Source of the DNA: Hofstenia miamia
Taxonomy: Eukaryota > Xenacoelomorpha > Acoela
Assembly (NCBI GenBank): GCA_004352715.1
Contig: SCFE01000050.1
Location: 1,202,424-1,266,423, forward strand
Length of the DNA: 64,000 nt
Direction of reading: 5' to 3'
The notes below the pieces were generated by a model. The model saw nothing but the letters and a program-made list of their open reading frames with translations, had not been told where the DNA came from and did not search any database. A program made the translations under genes and the position numbers. Positions within the stretch are counted from its first letter, which is position 1. The number at the start of each line of letters is the position of its first letter. Below are positions 27,701-36,629 of the stretch, piece by piece.

Positions 27701-27752
27701 TGAAAATGATTATAAATGACGAATATAAATTCTGTATAAATTACAAACGGCG

Positions 27753-27784
<32 letters not shown>

Positions 27785-28214
27785 TGAAAAAAGTAAGCAC
27801 ACATACCACATAGAAGCAAAAATACTGCACAACAATTGAAATAATTTCAATTACACTTCAAGCCAACTAAGAAAAGCATAACAAAGAATAAAACAAAAAA
27901 CTTATTTTAATGACAATAGAAGATCTAGCAATTAATTTTTAACTACATCAATAAACATAAGTTAGCATATTTTTGAATTTTAAAATAATATTCTTAAACT
28001 ATTTATAAGAAAATCATACCTCTAACTCAACATAGCTATCAATAAATACTTGACAATCGATTAAGTATTCTGGTGGTTTGAGTACAGGGATTTTTAATGG
28101 TCTCCTTTCACGAAGAGAGCGAAGGCTTTGTGCATTCCGAAGTCCATTTGATGAAAAATTGGAGCCGAAGAAAAATCTCTTTAAACGCCCTCTGCTTGGC
28201 TTACTATATTCCAT
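11876..28214 (-). CDS. CCM2: CCM2 (malcavernin) gene, eight coding exons, 520 aa
   Basis: CCM2 is the PTB-domain scaffold of the cerebral cavernous malformation complex: it binds KRIT1 through its PTB domain and MEKK3 through its C-terminal harmonin-homology domain (HHD). Coding exons on the minus strand: 28214-28020, 26422-26153, 25015-24851, 23465-23272, 21465-21268, 14378-14225, 12435-12240, 12066-11876. Every junction has AG/GT ends, phases agree across all seven introns, and the summed 1563 nt gives 520 codons plus stop (human is about 444 aa). PTB signatures are in exons 2-3 (LSLSFYNVKL, IPTHEISALSFVRDGPLSLV, SAEECCALFKQLFSALYTE); the HHD spans residues about 305-392 (LRKQLSQEELRLFGQLLRDY, KLLRPFIPPSQLSQF). 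The PTB-HHD order matches vertebrate CCM2. No frameshift or premature stop is seen. Intron 1 contains a 657-N gap. Exact exon ends rest on my manual splice calls. Confidence 0.9.
12240..12435 (-). CDS. CCM2: CCM2 coding exon 7 (residues 393-457), Ser/Thr-rich tail
   Basis: Acceptor gttatag, donor gtacgt. The 196-bp frame is open in the required phase (0 in, 1 out) and encodes a Ser/Thr/Ala-rich segment including SARGASAYSSASQLSVADEV, like the low-complexity tail of human CCM2. The acceptor has a poor pyrimidine tract and lies 21 nt from a DNA transposon end, so this is the least certain exon. Confidence 0.65.
12457..13123. mobile_element. 667-bp non-autonomous DNA transposon in CCM2 intron 6
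   Basis: The ends are imperfect inverted repeats: left CAGGGTGACCAAAAGCCCT, right (reverse complement) CAGGGCGCACCGAAAAGTGC. TATAAT flanks both ends directly (12451-12456 and 13124-13129), consistent with a target-site duplication of at least 6 bp. CAGGG termini suggest a hAT-like element. No transposase is encoded; the small ORF 12826-13053 inside it resembles nothing I know. Confidence 0.6.
13917..14105. other. Unassigned short open stretch in CCM2 intron 6
   Basis: The plus strand has about 54 open codons without a start (SSPEEFIHSVLPRNTNPLAN then DLLRQFIV) ending at TAG near 14129; the minus strand also has a 62-codon ORF. Neither is recognisable. It could be a transposon scrap; I do not call a gene. 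Confidence 0.2.
14225..14378 (-). CDS. CCM2: CCM2 coding exon 6 (residues 342-392), second half of harmonin-homology domain
   Basis: Acceptor ttttag, donor gtgaga. It reads LDLFLTRLVNSLHTENRAVV then KLLRPFIPPSQLSQFDVILS; human has [20 protein letters not shown] and FIPEKDSQHFENFLE. 154 bp, phase 2 in and phase 0 out. The preceding intron (14379-21267, 6.9 kb) is the largest of the gene and holds several transposons and relics. Confidence 0.88.
14740..15420 (-). pseudogene. Relic exons of an unidentified gene inside CCM2 intron 5
   Basis: On the minus strand, 15019-14745 reads as a long near-open coding stretch with one internal TGA: FDYFDILANYFGGQYLKIL, PLHLLIDLLHDTAPAYAVKK, then GELLDLIPKENLIAETNIQ. 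Just upstream, 15420-15240 is a decayed copy of the exon at 29110-29273 (shared MAGNLEF/LGGNLEF core and downstream context) with stops. The coding-like character is clear but I do not recognise the protein. It has the same strand as CCM2 but is not part of CCM2, since exons 5 and 6 join in phase without it. Confidence 0.5.
16030..16130 (-). pseudogene. Second relic exon, duplicate of 29690-29760
   Basis: The stretch around 16070-16115 (minus: acceptor-like tttgcag, then FSAPSSAKK) aligns with 29690-29745 (minus: tttgtag, then FSALNSAKIV). Together with the 15240-15420 pair this makes a colinear duplication of roughly 0.9 kb. Both copies of this part are short and neither is clearly intact. 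Confidence 0.4.
17415..19105. mobile_element. Foldback-type element with GTGGCGAA subterminal repeats, in CCM2 intron 5
   Basis: The left arm (17415-17560) is rich in GCCACA/TTCGCCAC and the right arm (18977-19095) in the inverted form GTGTGGCGA / TCTGTGGCGAAATGTTAAG, repeated as a unit of about 33 bp. The arms face each other as inverted repeats. The element is interrupted by the TTAA-flanked insertion at 17757-18972. There is no coding capacity. Confidence 0.55.
17757..18972. mobile_element. TTAA-flanked MITE inserted in the foldback element
   Basis: The ends are near-perfect inverted repeats: GGTGGTCTTATACTAAAA at 17757 and its mirror TTTTAGTATAGGACCACC ending at 18972. TTAA lies directly outside both ends (17753-17756, 18973-18976), the piggyBac-type target. 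The interior is AT-rich with no ORF. About 370 bp of the interior is duplicated around a single N at 18623 (17888-18160 against 18347-18622, plus the tail after the N), so the true length is probably shorter than 1216 bp. Confidence 0.7.
19106..21267. other. CCM2 intron 5, no recognisable feature
   Basis: AT-rich intronic sequence; short ORFs only, no family recognised, no terminal repeats noticed. Confidence 0.6.
21268..21465 (-). CDS. CCM2: CCM2 coding exon 5 (residues 275-341), start of harmonin-homology domain
   Basis: Acceptor ttctag, donor gtacat. It contains SSPEGLVTQFLLHLRKQLSQ and EELRLFGQLLRDY, equivalent to human [20 protein letters not shown] and EIQQFAALLHEYR. 198 bp, phase 2 in and phase 2 out; the split arginine is completed by exon 6. 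Confidence 0.88.
21535..21743. repeat. AT microsatellite with a 163-N gap
   Basis: (TA)n flanks the N run 21550-21712 on both sides, so the gap is most likely an uncollapsed AT repeat. It lies in intron 4 of CCM2, directly upstream of exon 5. Confidence 0.85.
22502..22885. mobile_element. 384-bp hAT-like MITE in CCM2 intron 4
   Basis: The left end CAGGCGCGGCTTAAG and the right end CTAAAGCCGCGCTTG are inverted repeats, each followed inward by a G-run (GAGGGGGGGCG and its counterpart CAAGGGGGGC). The GC-rich ends stand out against AT-rich surroundings. The flanking 8-mers are only loosely alike, so the target duplication is uncertain. No ORF of note. Confidence 0.6.
23272..23465 (-). CDS. CCM2: CCM2 coding exon 4 (residues 211-274), Ser/Pro-rich linker
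   Basis: Acceptor gtttag, then DSHLTSRFSLRSENSTSLPR and a Pro/Ser/Thr-rich tail; donor gtaatg at 23271. 194 bp, phase 0 in and phase 2 out, completed to a histidine codon by exon 5. The linker between PTB and HHD is poorly conserved, so support comes from the open frame, the splice ends and matching phases. Confidence 0.75.
24851..25015 (-). CDS. CCM2: CCM2 coding exon 3 (residues 156-210), PTB C-terminal helix
   Basis: Acceptor ttttag and donor gtatac. The reading SAEECCALFKQLFSALYTEC corresponds to the last PTB helix of human CCM2 ([20 protein letters not shown]). 165 bp, phase 0 at both ends. Too short and lacking an ATG, so easy to miss in an ORF scan. Confidence 0.9.
26153..26422 (-). 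CDS. CCM2: CCM2 coding exon 2 (residues 66-155), PTB core
   Basis: Acceptor tttag, then TQFIGELKDVD, SSRLLLLSTIDQAKACGKLP and LSLSFYNVKLMNRD, ending LSLVVLK before donor gtatta. Human CCM2 has [44 protein letters not shown] and AHLVVLKT at the same places. This is the PTB beta-sandwich. Phase 0 at both ends. Confidence 0.93.
26610..27285. other. AT microsatellite followed by a 657-N gap in CCM2 intron 1
   Basis: (AT)n runs directly into N 26629-27285. No sequence is available inside; exons 1 and 2 flank it and are unaffected. Confidence 0.95.
27660..27785. repeat. Short tandem array TTACAAACGGCGAATAT plus AT microsatellite
   Basis: The motif TTACAAACGGCG or TTACAAACGACGAATAT (one decayed to TTATAAATGACGAATAT) recurs four times between 27660 and 27755, then passes into (TA)n. 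A small intronic minisatellite. Confidence 0.65.
28020..28214 (-). CDS. CCM2: CCM2 coding exon 1 (residues 1-65)
   Basis: Starts at ATG 28214-28212. The basic N-terminus (GRLKRFFFGS) and the RRPLKIPVLKPPEYLI segment match the vertebrate CCM2 stretch leading into the PTB domain (ERRPLHTVVL in human). It ends DSYVELE before donor gtatga at 28019; human has DYIEKEV here. Phase 0. Confidence 0.88.
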
Positions 28215-29109
28215 GACTATACATAGAATATTTCTAAAACACTAAATGACAGTTAAAGGGAAAATGTTCATACTTTATCAAAATGCATATGCTAAAATAA
28301 ATGCGAATAAATATGGGTGACTCCTGACCAAATTAGTGACTGCATAAATCCGATGAAGCATCCGAGACTAATTATATTTACAAGAATATAGCACTGAAAA
28401 ATTAAATAGCGTAATTGTCATTTGCAGGTAACTAACCCCTTTGAAGTTATTTGACATAAGAAATGGATTGACAGTTAAGACAGCTAAATAAGCTTTAATT
28501 TGTATGATAAATCTCAATATGAAAATAGCGGACAACGACAACCAAAATAAAGCAGTACGTTACTATACTAGTCACCCAATTGTAAACATTAATTGAAATA
28601 ATCATCAAATCCGATACAGAAAAAAGTGACAATAGGGAATAAATTAAATTTCGAAATGTTCACTACAAAGCAATTAGATAATGGAAACAAGAGCATTTTC
28701 AGAAAAAGTAATTTAACAAAATTGTTCTATAATTAAATGTATAACGACTGAAAATACTTCAAAGATAAAAAATATGGAATCTATCGAAGCGTACTTTTCC
28801 GGGAACGAAATTCAATTCAATGATATTTGAAAACAATGTACCATTTGAATATCCGATCAATGGAATGATAAGAATCAAGAAACGAAATTTCGACATTTGC
28901 CTTAAATACAAAGATTGTGGAATTTAAGTGTCGACAAGATGATTACTTCGTACTCAGCCGATTCTCGAAAATGTCACATAAAAGTATTATTGCATAAAAC
29001 ACCGCTTGTTAATATAATTATAATATTCCTTAAAACCTTAAACTAAATTTTGTATGGCTTCACAAGATGGCAATAATTAAATACCTAGAGCGCAGTGATT
29101 AACATTTAC
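28215..29109. other. CCM2 upstream region, nothing recognised
   Basis: AT-rich; should contain the CCM2 5' UTR and promoter, but I see no diagnostic element. Confidence 0.4.
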
Positions 29110-29273
29110 CTGCATTCAATGTTGCTTCGAATAAGATGTCCACGCATTTCAACCTATCAATTTCCTCGCAGTTCCTAGACGAACTCAACAATTTCACGGC
29201 AGAACGATGGTCCCCGCACGCATGAAATTCTAAATTTCCACCCAGTCTCATATTGAAACTAACGCAAATAGCA
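29110..29273 (-). CDS. Orphan exon of an unidentified gene upstream of CCM2
   Basis: This 164-bp minus-strand stretch has a good acceptor (cccatag) and a strong donor (gtaaat). The open frame reads CVSFNMRLGGNLEFHACGDH, then SAVKLLSSSRNCEEIDRLKC, then VDILFEATLNAG. It looks like a real coding exon from an ordered, alpha-helical protein but I cannot name the family. A decayed copy sits in CCM2 intron 5 (15240-15420). The neighbouring exons were not found between here and CCM2 exon 1, so it may belong to an overlapping gene, an alternative 5' exon or a partial duplication. Confidence 0.45.
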
Positions 29274-30582
29274 CTATGGGATGACGTTTCACCCACGGGC
29301 AAAACAGATATAACAATATAATATATAAACGTAAAAAGACTATAATTTGTTCAGATGATGTCAAAATATAATGAGATATGAGCAATTGTTCGAAGAATCA
29401 GTCAAAAAAAGTAATATTTCGTAAATCATTTTAATTTTTATATGTATTAAAAAATTTTTTGCAAGGGAAAGCCAATATTATTGATGTATCCAAAAGGTTA
29501 GAACACTTTTGTATTGAGTTTGATGAAACGAAGAGCAAAAGTACTGAACAATGGGTCACTTTTATTTGTAAATTTGATTGTCCGAAATGTTAATGATGCA
29601 ATTTCTAGCTTTTAAAACTAGGCAATGGGAAATGAGCACTTCAGTTTAGTATGCTACAAAATATTTAGAAGGCTATAGCTAATAGTGCCGAAAACAATTT
29701 TTGCCGAATTCAGGGCCGAAAACTACAAAGTCGTCATAGTGAATATTACGTAGATGCACGGTATACTTCATAGTTATGCTGATAACTTTTTTGTGGCCAA
29801 CAATTATGTTTAGGAATGGTGCAAAATAACAGAATTGGCAAAGGCACATTTTAACTGAAATAGTTAAAAATGCACAATAGAAACACATAAATAATTCTCA
29901 AAATACACATTACACATATACTTGGGTTGGCAGTATTTGCGGCAGTGGTACCGCAAGACAAATAGATATTGGAATTAATGAAATTCCTAAATCGGCTTTT
30001 ACTAATTTCCAAGCAATAAAATTTTTTGGATTAGCCATCAAACCAAAGCCAAAGAGCCAAACCAAAGTCATTTATTTTAATTAACGACTAAATATCAGAA
30101 ATGTATTTCGTCCTTTTGATTATGACTTTTATTAGTCGTCCAATTTCAAGTGCTAAGTTTTAAGCTTTGTTAGTGCATAAGCTTGATAAAATTTGTGTGC
30201 GAAATTTAATTTTGAGTTTGTGCATTTTAAATAAAAATAAAGAAGACGGATGGATTTTACTGGCATATTTCCATTAAATATTCACCTGAGTTTAGGAATA
30301 AAATTTCTTATTTTTTTTGAGATATTTTCACAAATTAATTCAAGATCAAATTGGCATTTTTGCTATATTATCTAAGTTTTTCCTTTGGGGTTCTTAGTTT
30401 TTGCTTTAATTAAACAAGATTCAGATCTTATCATTAGCATTTATCAATTGAGTTAGATCTTAATTTTTGGTTGTTCAGTGTTGCAACTTTATATTATATA
30501 TCTATTATCTTGAGGCAAGATTCAATAATACTCATATTATACTGTGACTATGCTCACTTATGATTGGGATATCTAAATTGGT
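29274..30582. other. Intergenic, contains part of an ancient duplication
   Basis: 29274-29800 aligns patchily with 15420-16200. The rest is AT-rich without coding signal. Confidence 0.4.
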
Positions 30583-31075
30583 TATTGTAGCATCATCCAA
30601 AAAGGCAACTAAAAGCTGAACAACGTCGAATGATTATCAATTGAAATTAATTGTAAAAAATTTAGTTAATGAACTTTAGTTTATTTTTGTAAAATGCAAC
30701 TAAGATTTAATATTGGTCAAAATAAGAAACTTGTTAGCCGATCAAGAGGTAATTGACAAATTAAATTGAGCAAACTAATGCTTATGTATGAACAGCCTAA
30801 TTTGGCTGACGAATCATTTGAATTTTAAAATTGGCAGGTACTTTTTGTAGAAATTTTATAAATAGCTTTGATTCAACCATAATTTTGATGAACAATAAAT
30901 TCTTCGGAGTTTATTTAATTTTCATTTCTACTTTATCTGGTTTGATTATTTAACTAAATGTGCAGCTAGGCAAGTTGTGTTTAGTAGTGGCTGGAATCCA
31001 TCACGGGATCGATTCTAGGGTCTTTGTGCCAGTCACGAAAGTGCACCTATGTTACGGTTAGGAGTTTTTCGATTC
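30583..31075 (+). repeat. LTR-like direct repeat, left copy
   Basis: This roughly 493-bp unit recurs in the same orientation at 58710-59210 with about 90 percent similarity by eye. On the plus strand it contains TTTTATAAATAG (TATA-like) and, about 35 bp later, AACAATAAATTC (poly(A)-signal-like), the arrangement of an LTR with U3-R-U5. It stops at a single N (31076). No matching target duplication or primer site could be confirmed, so LTR status is provisional. Confidence 0.5.
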
Positions 31076-31076
31076 N

Positions 31077-31661
31077 TTGCAGAAGAGGAGGAGCTGTGTT
31101 GTGGAGATCGGCTTCGGGCAGGAGCCCATGGAACAACTGAAGAGGAAACATCATACTGCCCAGTCACCTAAACAGTGATGGTTAATACTTAAGTACTTAA
31201 TTAACATAACTAGTTAATAAGAAAGAGAAGTTTGATGGATCAACAGATGGGTAACACCTCACTGCAGTTTACTAAGCATCCCTTAACAGTGATTAGACAT
31301 GGTGTAACAAGCTAGGTGGAGGATGTTACATTATCATGCAAATTTCATGAGCAATTAGTCTTTTGAAGTGTTATTTTATGATATTTCATATGGTATCCAT
31401 GTTAGACCTTGGTATTAACTGTTTACAAAAATGTCAAAACCTTGAAATTTTCTATCACAGAATGAGTGTACTATATAAAGTCATCAAATTCATATTGAAG
31501 TCAATGATGCATAAGTAAAATAATATTGATAGATGTAGCTTATGAAATATCAGACATAATACTAAAAACCAATGGCATTAAAAATACCATAGGTTGAAGC
31601 AGTAAATTAAAAAAATTATGATTAAATTGAAAATAAGCAACAGCCATAGTGGAAGATGTCA
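31077..31661. other. Unassigned sequence between left direct repeat and element A
   Basis: No ORF of a known family. The last bases before element A (agatgtca) continue after element A at 48537, so this is A's pre-insertion host sequence. Confidence 0.5.
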
Positions 31662-31666
31662 TGTGG

Positions 31667-31798
31667 TGTTGTGTGAGAGAGGAGATAAAACAAAGGTACT
31701 GCTAATCCAGCTTTATTCAAACAACTCTAAAAACAAATCACAAATAAGAATGAGTTATGTACACATTAAAAATGAGTTAAGTACACATTATCATTACA
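31667..31798 (-). repeat. Element A 3' LTR (132 bp)
   Basis: Ends TGT...ACA; contains on the minus strand GTTGTTTGAATAAAGC with a canonical AATAAA. The polypurine tract lies at 31799-31810 (plus CTCCCCTTGTTT). Confidence 0.88.
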
Positions 31799-31810
31799 CT
31801 CTCCCCTTGT

Positions 31811-33387
31811 TTAAAAGTCTACTGTATAATCAGCAAATTGAACAGGGTGTTTTCTAGTGCTGGTAGATAAGTGAACCTCATGACAGACAGTTTCATCTTC
31901 ATGTTGGAGGTCACTAAGGGTTTGCAAATGAAAGGCTTCTTTGTTTGAAACAACTTCTTCATTCTGATTATTGGAATCACTAATACTATTTCCACATTCA
32001 GATGGAGATGTTAGTGGATTGTTGGGAACATCTGATTGTGTAAAAGTTTCCTCTTCTTTGTTAGGTGAAACTTCTTGTTGAGCACTAATAACAGGTTCAT
32101 GCAATACATCCATAGGTTGGTAATGTTGCAAATCAGAGACCTTAGGCTCTTCTTTAGGGACATTTATGAAAACATCTTGCTTATGTTCAGTTCCTTTTGG
32201 AGCAATGTCATTTATAGAAATGGTTCACAATTTCTACTATTTTTACTAGCTCAACCAGGTTGTCTCTTTTGTTTCTAACAAAATTTCTCAGCAGAACATG
32301 AGCTCCTGGTGATACCTATGAAGGTAATTCATGACCAATGAAATTTCTTCTTTCATAACATAATAACCTATGATGAGGCATATCATTGGTTGCTGTACAC
32401 AGTAAGGTTCTGATAGAAGATAAAGCTTCTGACAATACTTCTTCCCAGTGATCAGGTGATAATTTTCTTTCATCTAACAAACATACTATGGCTTTCCATA
32501 TTACACTATTATATTGTTTATTCTGCCTGTTTCCATTTGGATGGTAAGGTGTTGCTTTCAATTGTGATATTCCATTTTTGATAGAAAATTGCTGGAATTC
32601 TTTGGATTGGAATTGACTTCCAAGATCATTGGGGATCAATGCTGGATGACTGAAAATAGTGAATAGGTCTTTCAGAGAAGATACTATTGCAGTTGTTGTT
32701 GCATCAGGTAAACATACAGAAATCTTCTATACTAATTGATAATAGTAAAAAGCATTGTGTTGCCCATTCCAATAGCTGGTGTCTTGATTTTATTAATTTG
32801 CTAAGCTCTGATTTAACAAACCTGGGTTTTAGTTTGCAACAGGTTTCACAACCTGTGACTATGTTCTTCACATCTTGCAGAAAGAATGGCAAATTCTGAA
32901 TGTGAATATAATGTCACATTCTTGAAACTCCTGGGTGAGCTAATTCCCAGTAAATGTCATAAAGTTGCTTATTATGACTTGCCCCAANAGATAATAGTGT
33001 GGAATAAATTGACAAAAAAGATGAGAGTTGCAAAGTTAATAACGAGCGAACCATTGATGAAAAAATAGATTCTTTGTTTTAAAATAAGAAAAAAAATATA
33101 GCAAAAATATCAATTTTTTGAGATTAAGTTGTATGCGTTACTAGCGAAAGCAATTCGAACACTAAGGAATTAGGATCAGTAAATCAATATTATGCAGAAA
33201 AAATGTCAAAAACTCAATAATACAAAATTAATAAGAATAAAACATTAAATGTATGTCAGACATTAAATATGTCAGGCATATATATTTCCAGGCCATCAAA
33301 AAGGCAAAGCGGTGAAACTCCTGGGTGAGCTAATTCCCAGTAAATGTCATAAAGTTGCTTATTATGACTTGCCCCAACTGCTGCTAT
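31811..33387 (-). pseudogene. Element A integrase and Pol C-terminus
   Basis: Minus strand: linker and zinc-binding region (ELAHPGVSRM, a stop, then NLPFFLQDVKNIV, TGCETCCKLKPRF, an HHCC-type site), integrase core ending (IPNDLGSQFQSKEFQQFSIK, ATPYHPNGNRQNKQ, with the catalytic Glu region), a basic VLLRNFVRNKRDN segment and a Ser/Glu-rich tail ending STRKHPVQFADYTVDF. The stretch 32989-33313 is foreign sequence flanked by a 60-bp duplication and a single N, a probable assembly insertion. Frameshifts and stops are present. Confidence 0.85.
32989..33313. other. CpG-containing foreign block inside element A integrase (probable misplaced contig)
   Basis: About 60 bp ending at 32987 (CTCCTGGGTGAGCTAATTCC onwards) recur at 33318-33377; the block between starts after the N at 32988. 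It contains CGAGCGAACC and GCGTTACTAGCGAAAG, unlike the CpG-poor surroundings, and has no integrase coding. Confidence 0.7.
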
Positions 33388-34254
33388 TGTAGAATTGCAG
33401 GGTGCATCTAGCAGCTCAAGCAGTATGAAGGTTGCAGAAGATTACCATTGCTGAGAACATCCCATGCTCTAACAAAACAAATGAATATTGGTAATTCACC
33501 AATTTCATTGTAGAAAAAAGTAATTCCAAGACAGTTAAAGTAGTGACCAATTCACATGGCATCTCAATGAAGCCAAGCCATTAGAATCCATCCCTACAAT
33601 CCAAGGCGCTAATCATGTGTCTCAAGTTGTAATTTCTAGCTCAATACAAATAATTTATCTCAGTGTTTATCTTCTCAGCTCATGTAATAAAGATATTAAA
33701 TAATGTGTAGTTACCATGTATTTGTGTATGCCAAGAGCATAGTATATTTGCATTGTCTGATCTGATAGTTTGTGCATGTTTGATTGATAGATGTAGTAGT
33801 TCTTTTATTGCCTATGCCTATATGTAGTCTAAAGCAACAACAATATGGGGTGCCCCAGGCACAGCAGAGTTCCTCCCACATTATTGCCAGATCTTACAAT
33901 TGCATTATTATAAAATTCATACCAAAGCTAAAAAGGGTTAGTAATGATAAAAATAATAAAGAGCAAATGTTATCCAGTGAGAACAAAATTTATTTGACAT
34001 TTGATTACATTGTGTTCCCTATTTATAATAAGAAAAGGTAAATATTTACCATTTTACAAAAGTTAAGTTGTTTCCCTTGCAAATTAACTGAGCAATTACA
34101 CATAATCTAAAGCTTGAGGGGACAATTACTAAATTTGAATCTTAAGTTTGAAAAGATTACAAATTAATAAAATCACTAAACTAAATAGCACCAAATTAAT
34201 TGAAGAGTGCCTAAAATCAAATAAAAATAAAAGAAAGGCCCAAGTGACTCTAAA
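33388..34254 (-). repeat. Element B 3' LTR (867 bp)
   Basis: Matches 44710-45190, 45228-45939 and 46781-46859 piecewise. It ends TCTAAA where the 5' copy has TCTACA. The polypurine tract on the minus strand is ATGGGGGGCA at 34255-34264. The plus-strand ORFs 33784-34041 and 45679-45900 within the LTRs are incidental. Confidence 0.85.
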
Positions 34255-34264
34255 TGCCCCCCAT

Positions 34265-36629
34265 TGCATGGTTAAGGCTGTGGTAACAGTTGGACTATAG
34301 GACCACACAACAACTTTTGGGCTTTTTTGATCATTTCTTTGGCCAATATATCATCCCAAGATGAAACTTCTGTGTAGCAGGGTCGCCTAGTGACCTGCAT
34401 TAATGCCTCCCATTGGGTGATGGTTTTGCTGTGTAACTGGAAATACTTGAGCTCAGGTAGCCTTGAACTGATGGGACAATTTTGTTGCAGTATGTTCAAC
34501 ATCCAGGTGAAAGTGTCTTAAAAATGCTCATACAGACAGAGGCCCTTGAGGGTGATAAGTAGCATCATCAAGGAATCAGTGTCCAAGGTATGCACATCAT
34601 CTGTGCTAATCTTGGTGTTAGGATAAAAAAGAAGGAAGACTTCTCTGAGAGATCCCATGTGGGTAGTGTGGTTGATGAAGAGTGAACAATATTTGTTCAC
34701 TTGCTGCAGCATCATCTCTTTGGGGTCTGGAATGCTGGTGCATAGCATGGTAATGATCTCAATATGCTTAGTTACATTGTAGTATCAGGTTATTGTCTCC
34801 TCATTATTGGCCCACATCAGGTCACCTCCAGCTTGGAAAAAAATGACCACATGGGGTCAAGTAAATTAATGGTTTGGTGGATTTTCTCTAACTGGGTAGA
34901 GATAGGCTGGCCCTTCTGAAAAATATATTGGATAGTCAATTTCCCATTGATATACATGTGCTTAGGGCTACCACCTTCCATCAATGTGTCATGGGTATCT
35001 TTATACTCCTTGGTTTGCATGGATCTGTTAACTTAAGAGGTGGTTGAGACATAATTAATATGGTCTGTAAGATGGGCAGAGACTTTTTTCTTTCCACAGC
35101 ATACTCTTCATGATGGCAGAATCAGTGGTGTCATTAAGCAAAGCAGTAGGATGCATAGAAGGTTGTTTTTCTCAAGGTTGTTTTCCAACCAGGCAAAGCT
35201 GGACTTGCTCTGAAGGGAGGCTGTTCTAATTGTAACAGGGTAGTTTATTTTGGCATCCTTGATGGAGTCCCCAAAAGCAATGCAGAGTCTGTGGCTCTGT
35301 AAATTTTCAATTTGAGCAGTAGAGAGATGAAGGTGGGCTGTGGTACATTCTATGTCCAAGGCGAGTTGTTGCCCTGGTGATAGTAGAAGCACCAGTTCTT
35401 CCTTAGTTAGCATCTCAGTGAGGCACCATTTCATGAGGCCTAGGATGTCATTGTTGCTGTTGGGCTTGACAACTCAATCAACTATCACTGGTTTTTCTGT
35501 GAATTCTTCAGGGCAGTGCTCAATCATTAAGATGAGTTTGTTATTGGTAAGAGACCAGGCAGGCTTGAGCTTGGGTGAGACTGTGACCCCAGAAAATTTT
35601 TCTAGGTTGACAGCTTCAATGAGGGCTTTCATCACTGGTGATACCTTGATGGCTGATGAGGATAAGAGCTCTTCCTCACAGTAGAATTGTTAGGGTGTTT
35701 TCATGGTCTGCCCTAAAATGGTGTTTGGGATGATCTCACCATCCTTAGTAGCTTGCTGCTGGGTTTGGGTAAGTTTGCTGTACCCACACTCAGGATAATT
35801 GAGCCACTCCAGGTTGAATAAAATTTCCATGCATTACAGAACATTGTAGTGACCAACCAACTCAATGAACTGTTTGATTGAACCATATTCATAGCACATG
35901 AGTCAACTATTGCACAGAGGTACATACTCAGAGTTAAGAGAAGTTCTGACAATCTTGAGTGTCATGGGACAAACATAACTCAGTGAGTGTTCTCTTGATG
36001 GATTGATGATATTGTGATGTGGGGCTCCAAATGTTGATGGTAGGCCATTGTGTCTCAGGGCTGTGATCTGCTTTCAGATTTGTCCATACCTCATCAATTT
36101 CTTGCAGGGTAGTGGCACTTTGTGAAAATGCAAAACTGACATGAAGATCAGAGACATAAGAGGGGAGGTCAGACAAGCTGATATTGATTGACTTGAGTGA
36201 CTGAGTGATAGGACAAGTATTGACTGTGAGATGGTGAGTCAGGATTTTCTTGCATAGGAGCAGATCTGTGTAGATGATTTTAGTAGCCAAGATTATGTGA
36301 GTATTATACATGCTTGTGGGCTGGTGGGAGCTGCTATACAAAATGGTGAAGTTCTCTATATGAAAGTGCAAACTCTCAACTTCATCTGGGATAGTATCCT
36401 GGTACTCTTCTTTTAAGAACATAACTAAGCATATATTCTCCACCTTGGTGAGTTGATAGGCTATTTCAATATTTTCCATGATTTGGGGGTGGTTCACCTC
36501 ATTAATGCAGAAGAAGTAGACAACTAACAGGTTGTCAAAATCAATGTTGACACATTTGAATTTCTTTATTTTCTCTTTGCTGTTTAGAAACTGGCATAAG
36601 TGAGACAAGTTGAAGTCCTCATTGAACAT
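34265..36629 (-). pseudogene. Element B env-position ORF (conserved, unknown function)
   Basis: Downstream of integrase and ending at the polypurine tract, the minus strand encodes a long protein in pieces: 36629-35934 (231 aa open), then a one-frame shift near 35945, then a nearly continuous frame with TGA/TAA breaks to 34272. Blocks shared with elements C and D: EELLSSS; MKWCLTEMLTKEELVLLLSP; LALDIECTTAH; AKINYPVTI; YINGKLTIQYIFQKGQP; FFQAGGDLMW; REVFLLFYPNTK; and a C-terminal DDILAKEMIKKAQKLLCGPI. There is no signal peptide, and the one hydrophobic run aligns with a non-membrane segment in D, so it does not look like an envelope protein. Family not recognised. Confidence 0.7.

Noticed and set aside
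30583-31075. tRNA-like internal promoter (GGATCGATTC) making the direct repeat a SINE
   Set aside because: The candidate box A and box B are too close together and no tRNA fold can be drawn; LTR-like signals fit better.
35340-35684. 114-codon plus-strand ORF
   Set aside because: Antisense of the element B env-position ORF, whose minus-strand reading aligns with C and D.
34265-36629. Element B extra ORF as a retroviral envelope gene
   Set aside because: Position fits, but there is no signal peptide, no cleavage or fusion motif, and the only hydrophobic run aligns with a charged, non-membrane segment in copies C and D.
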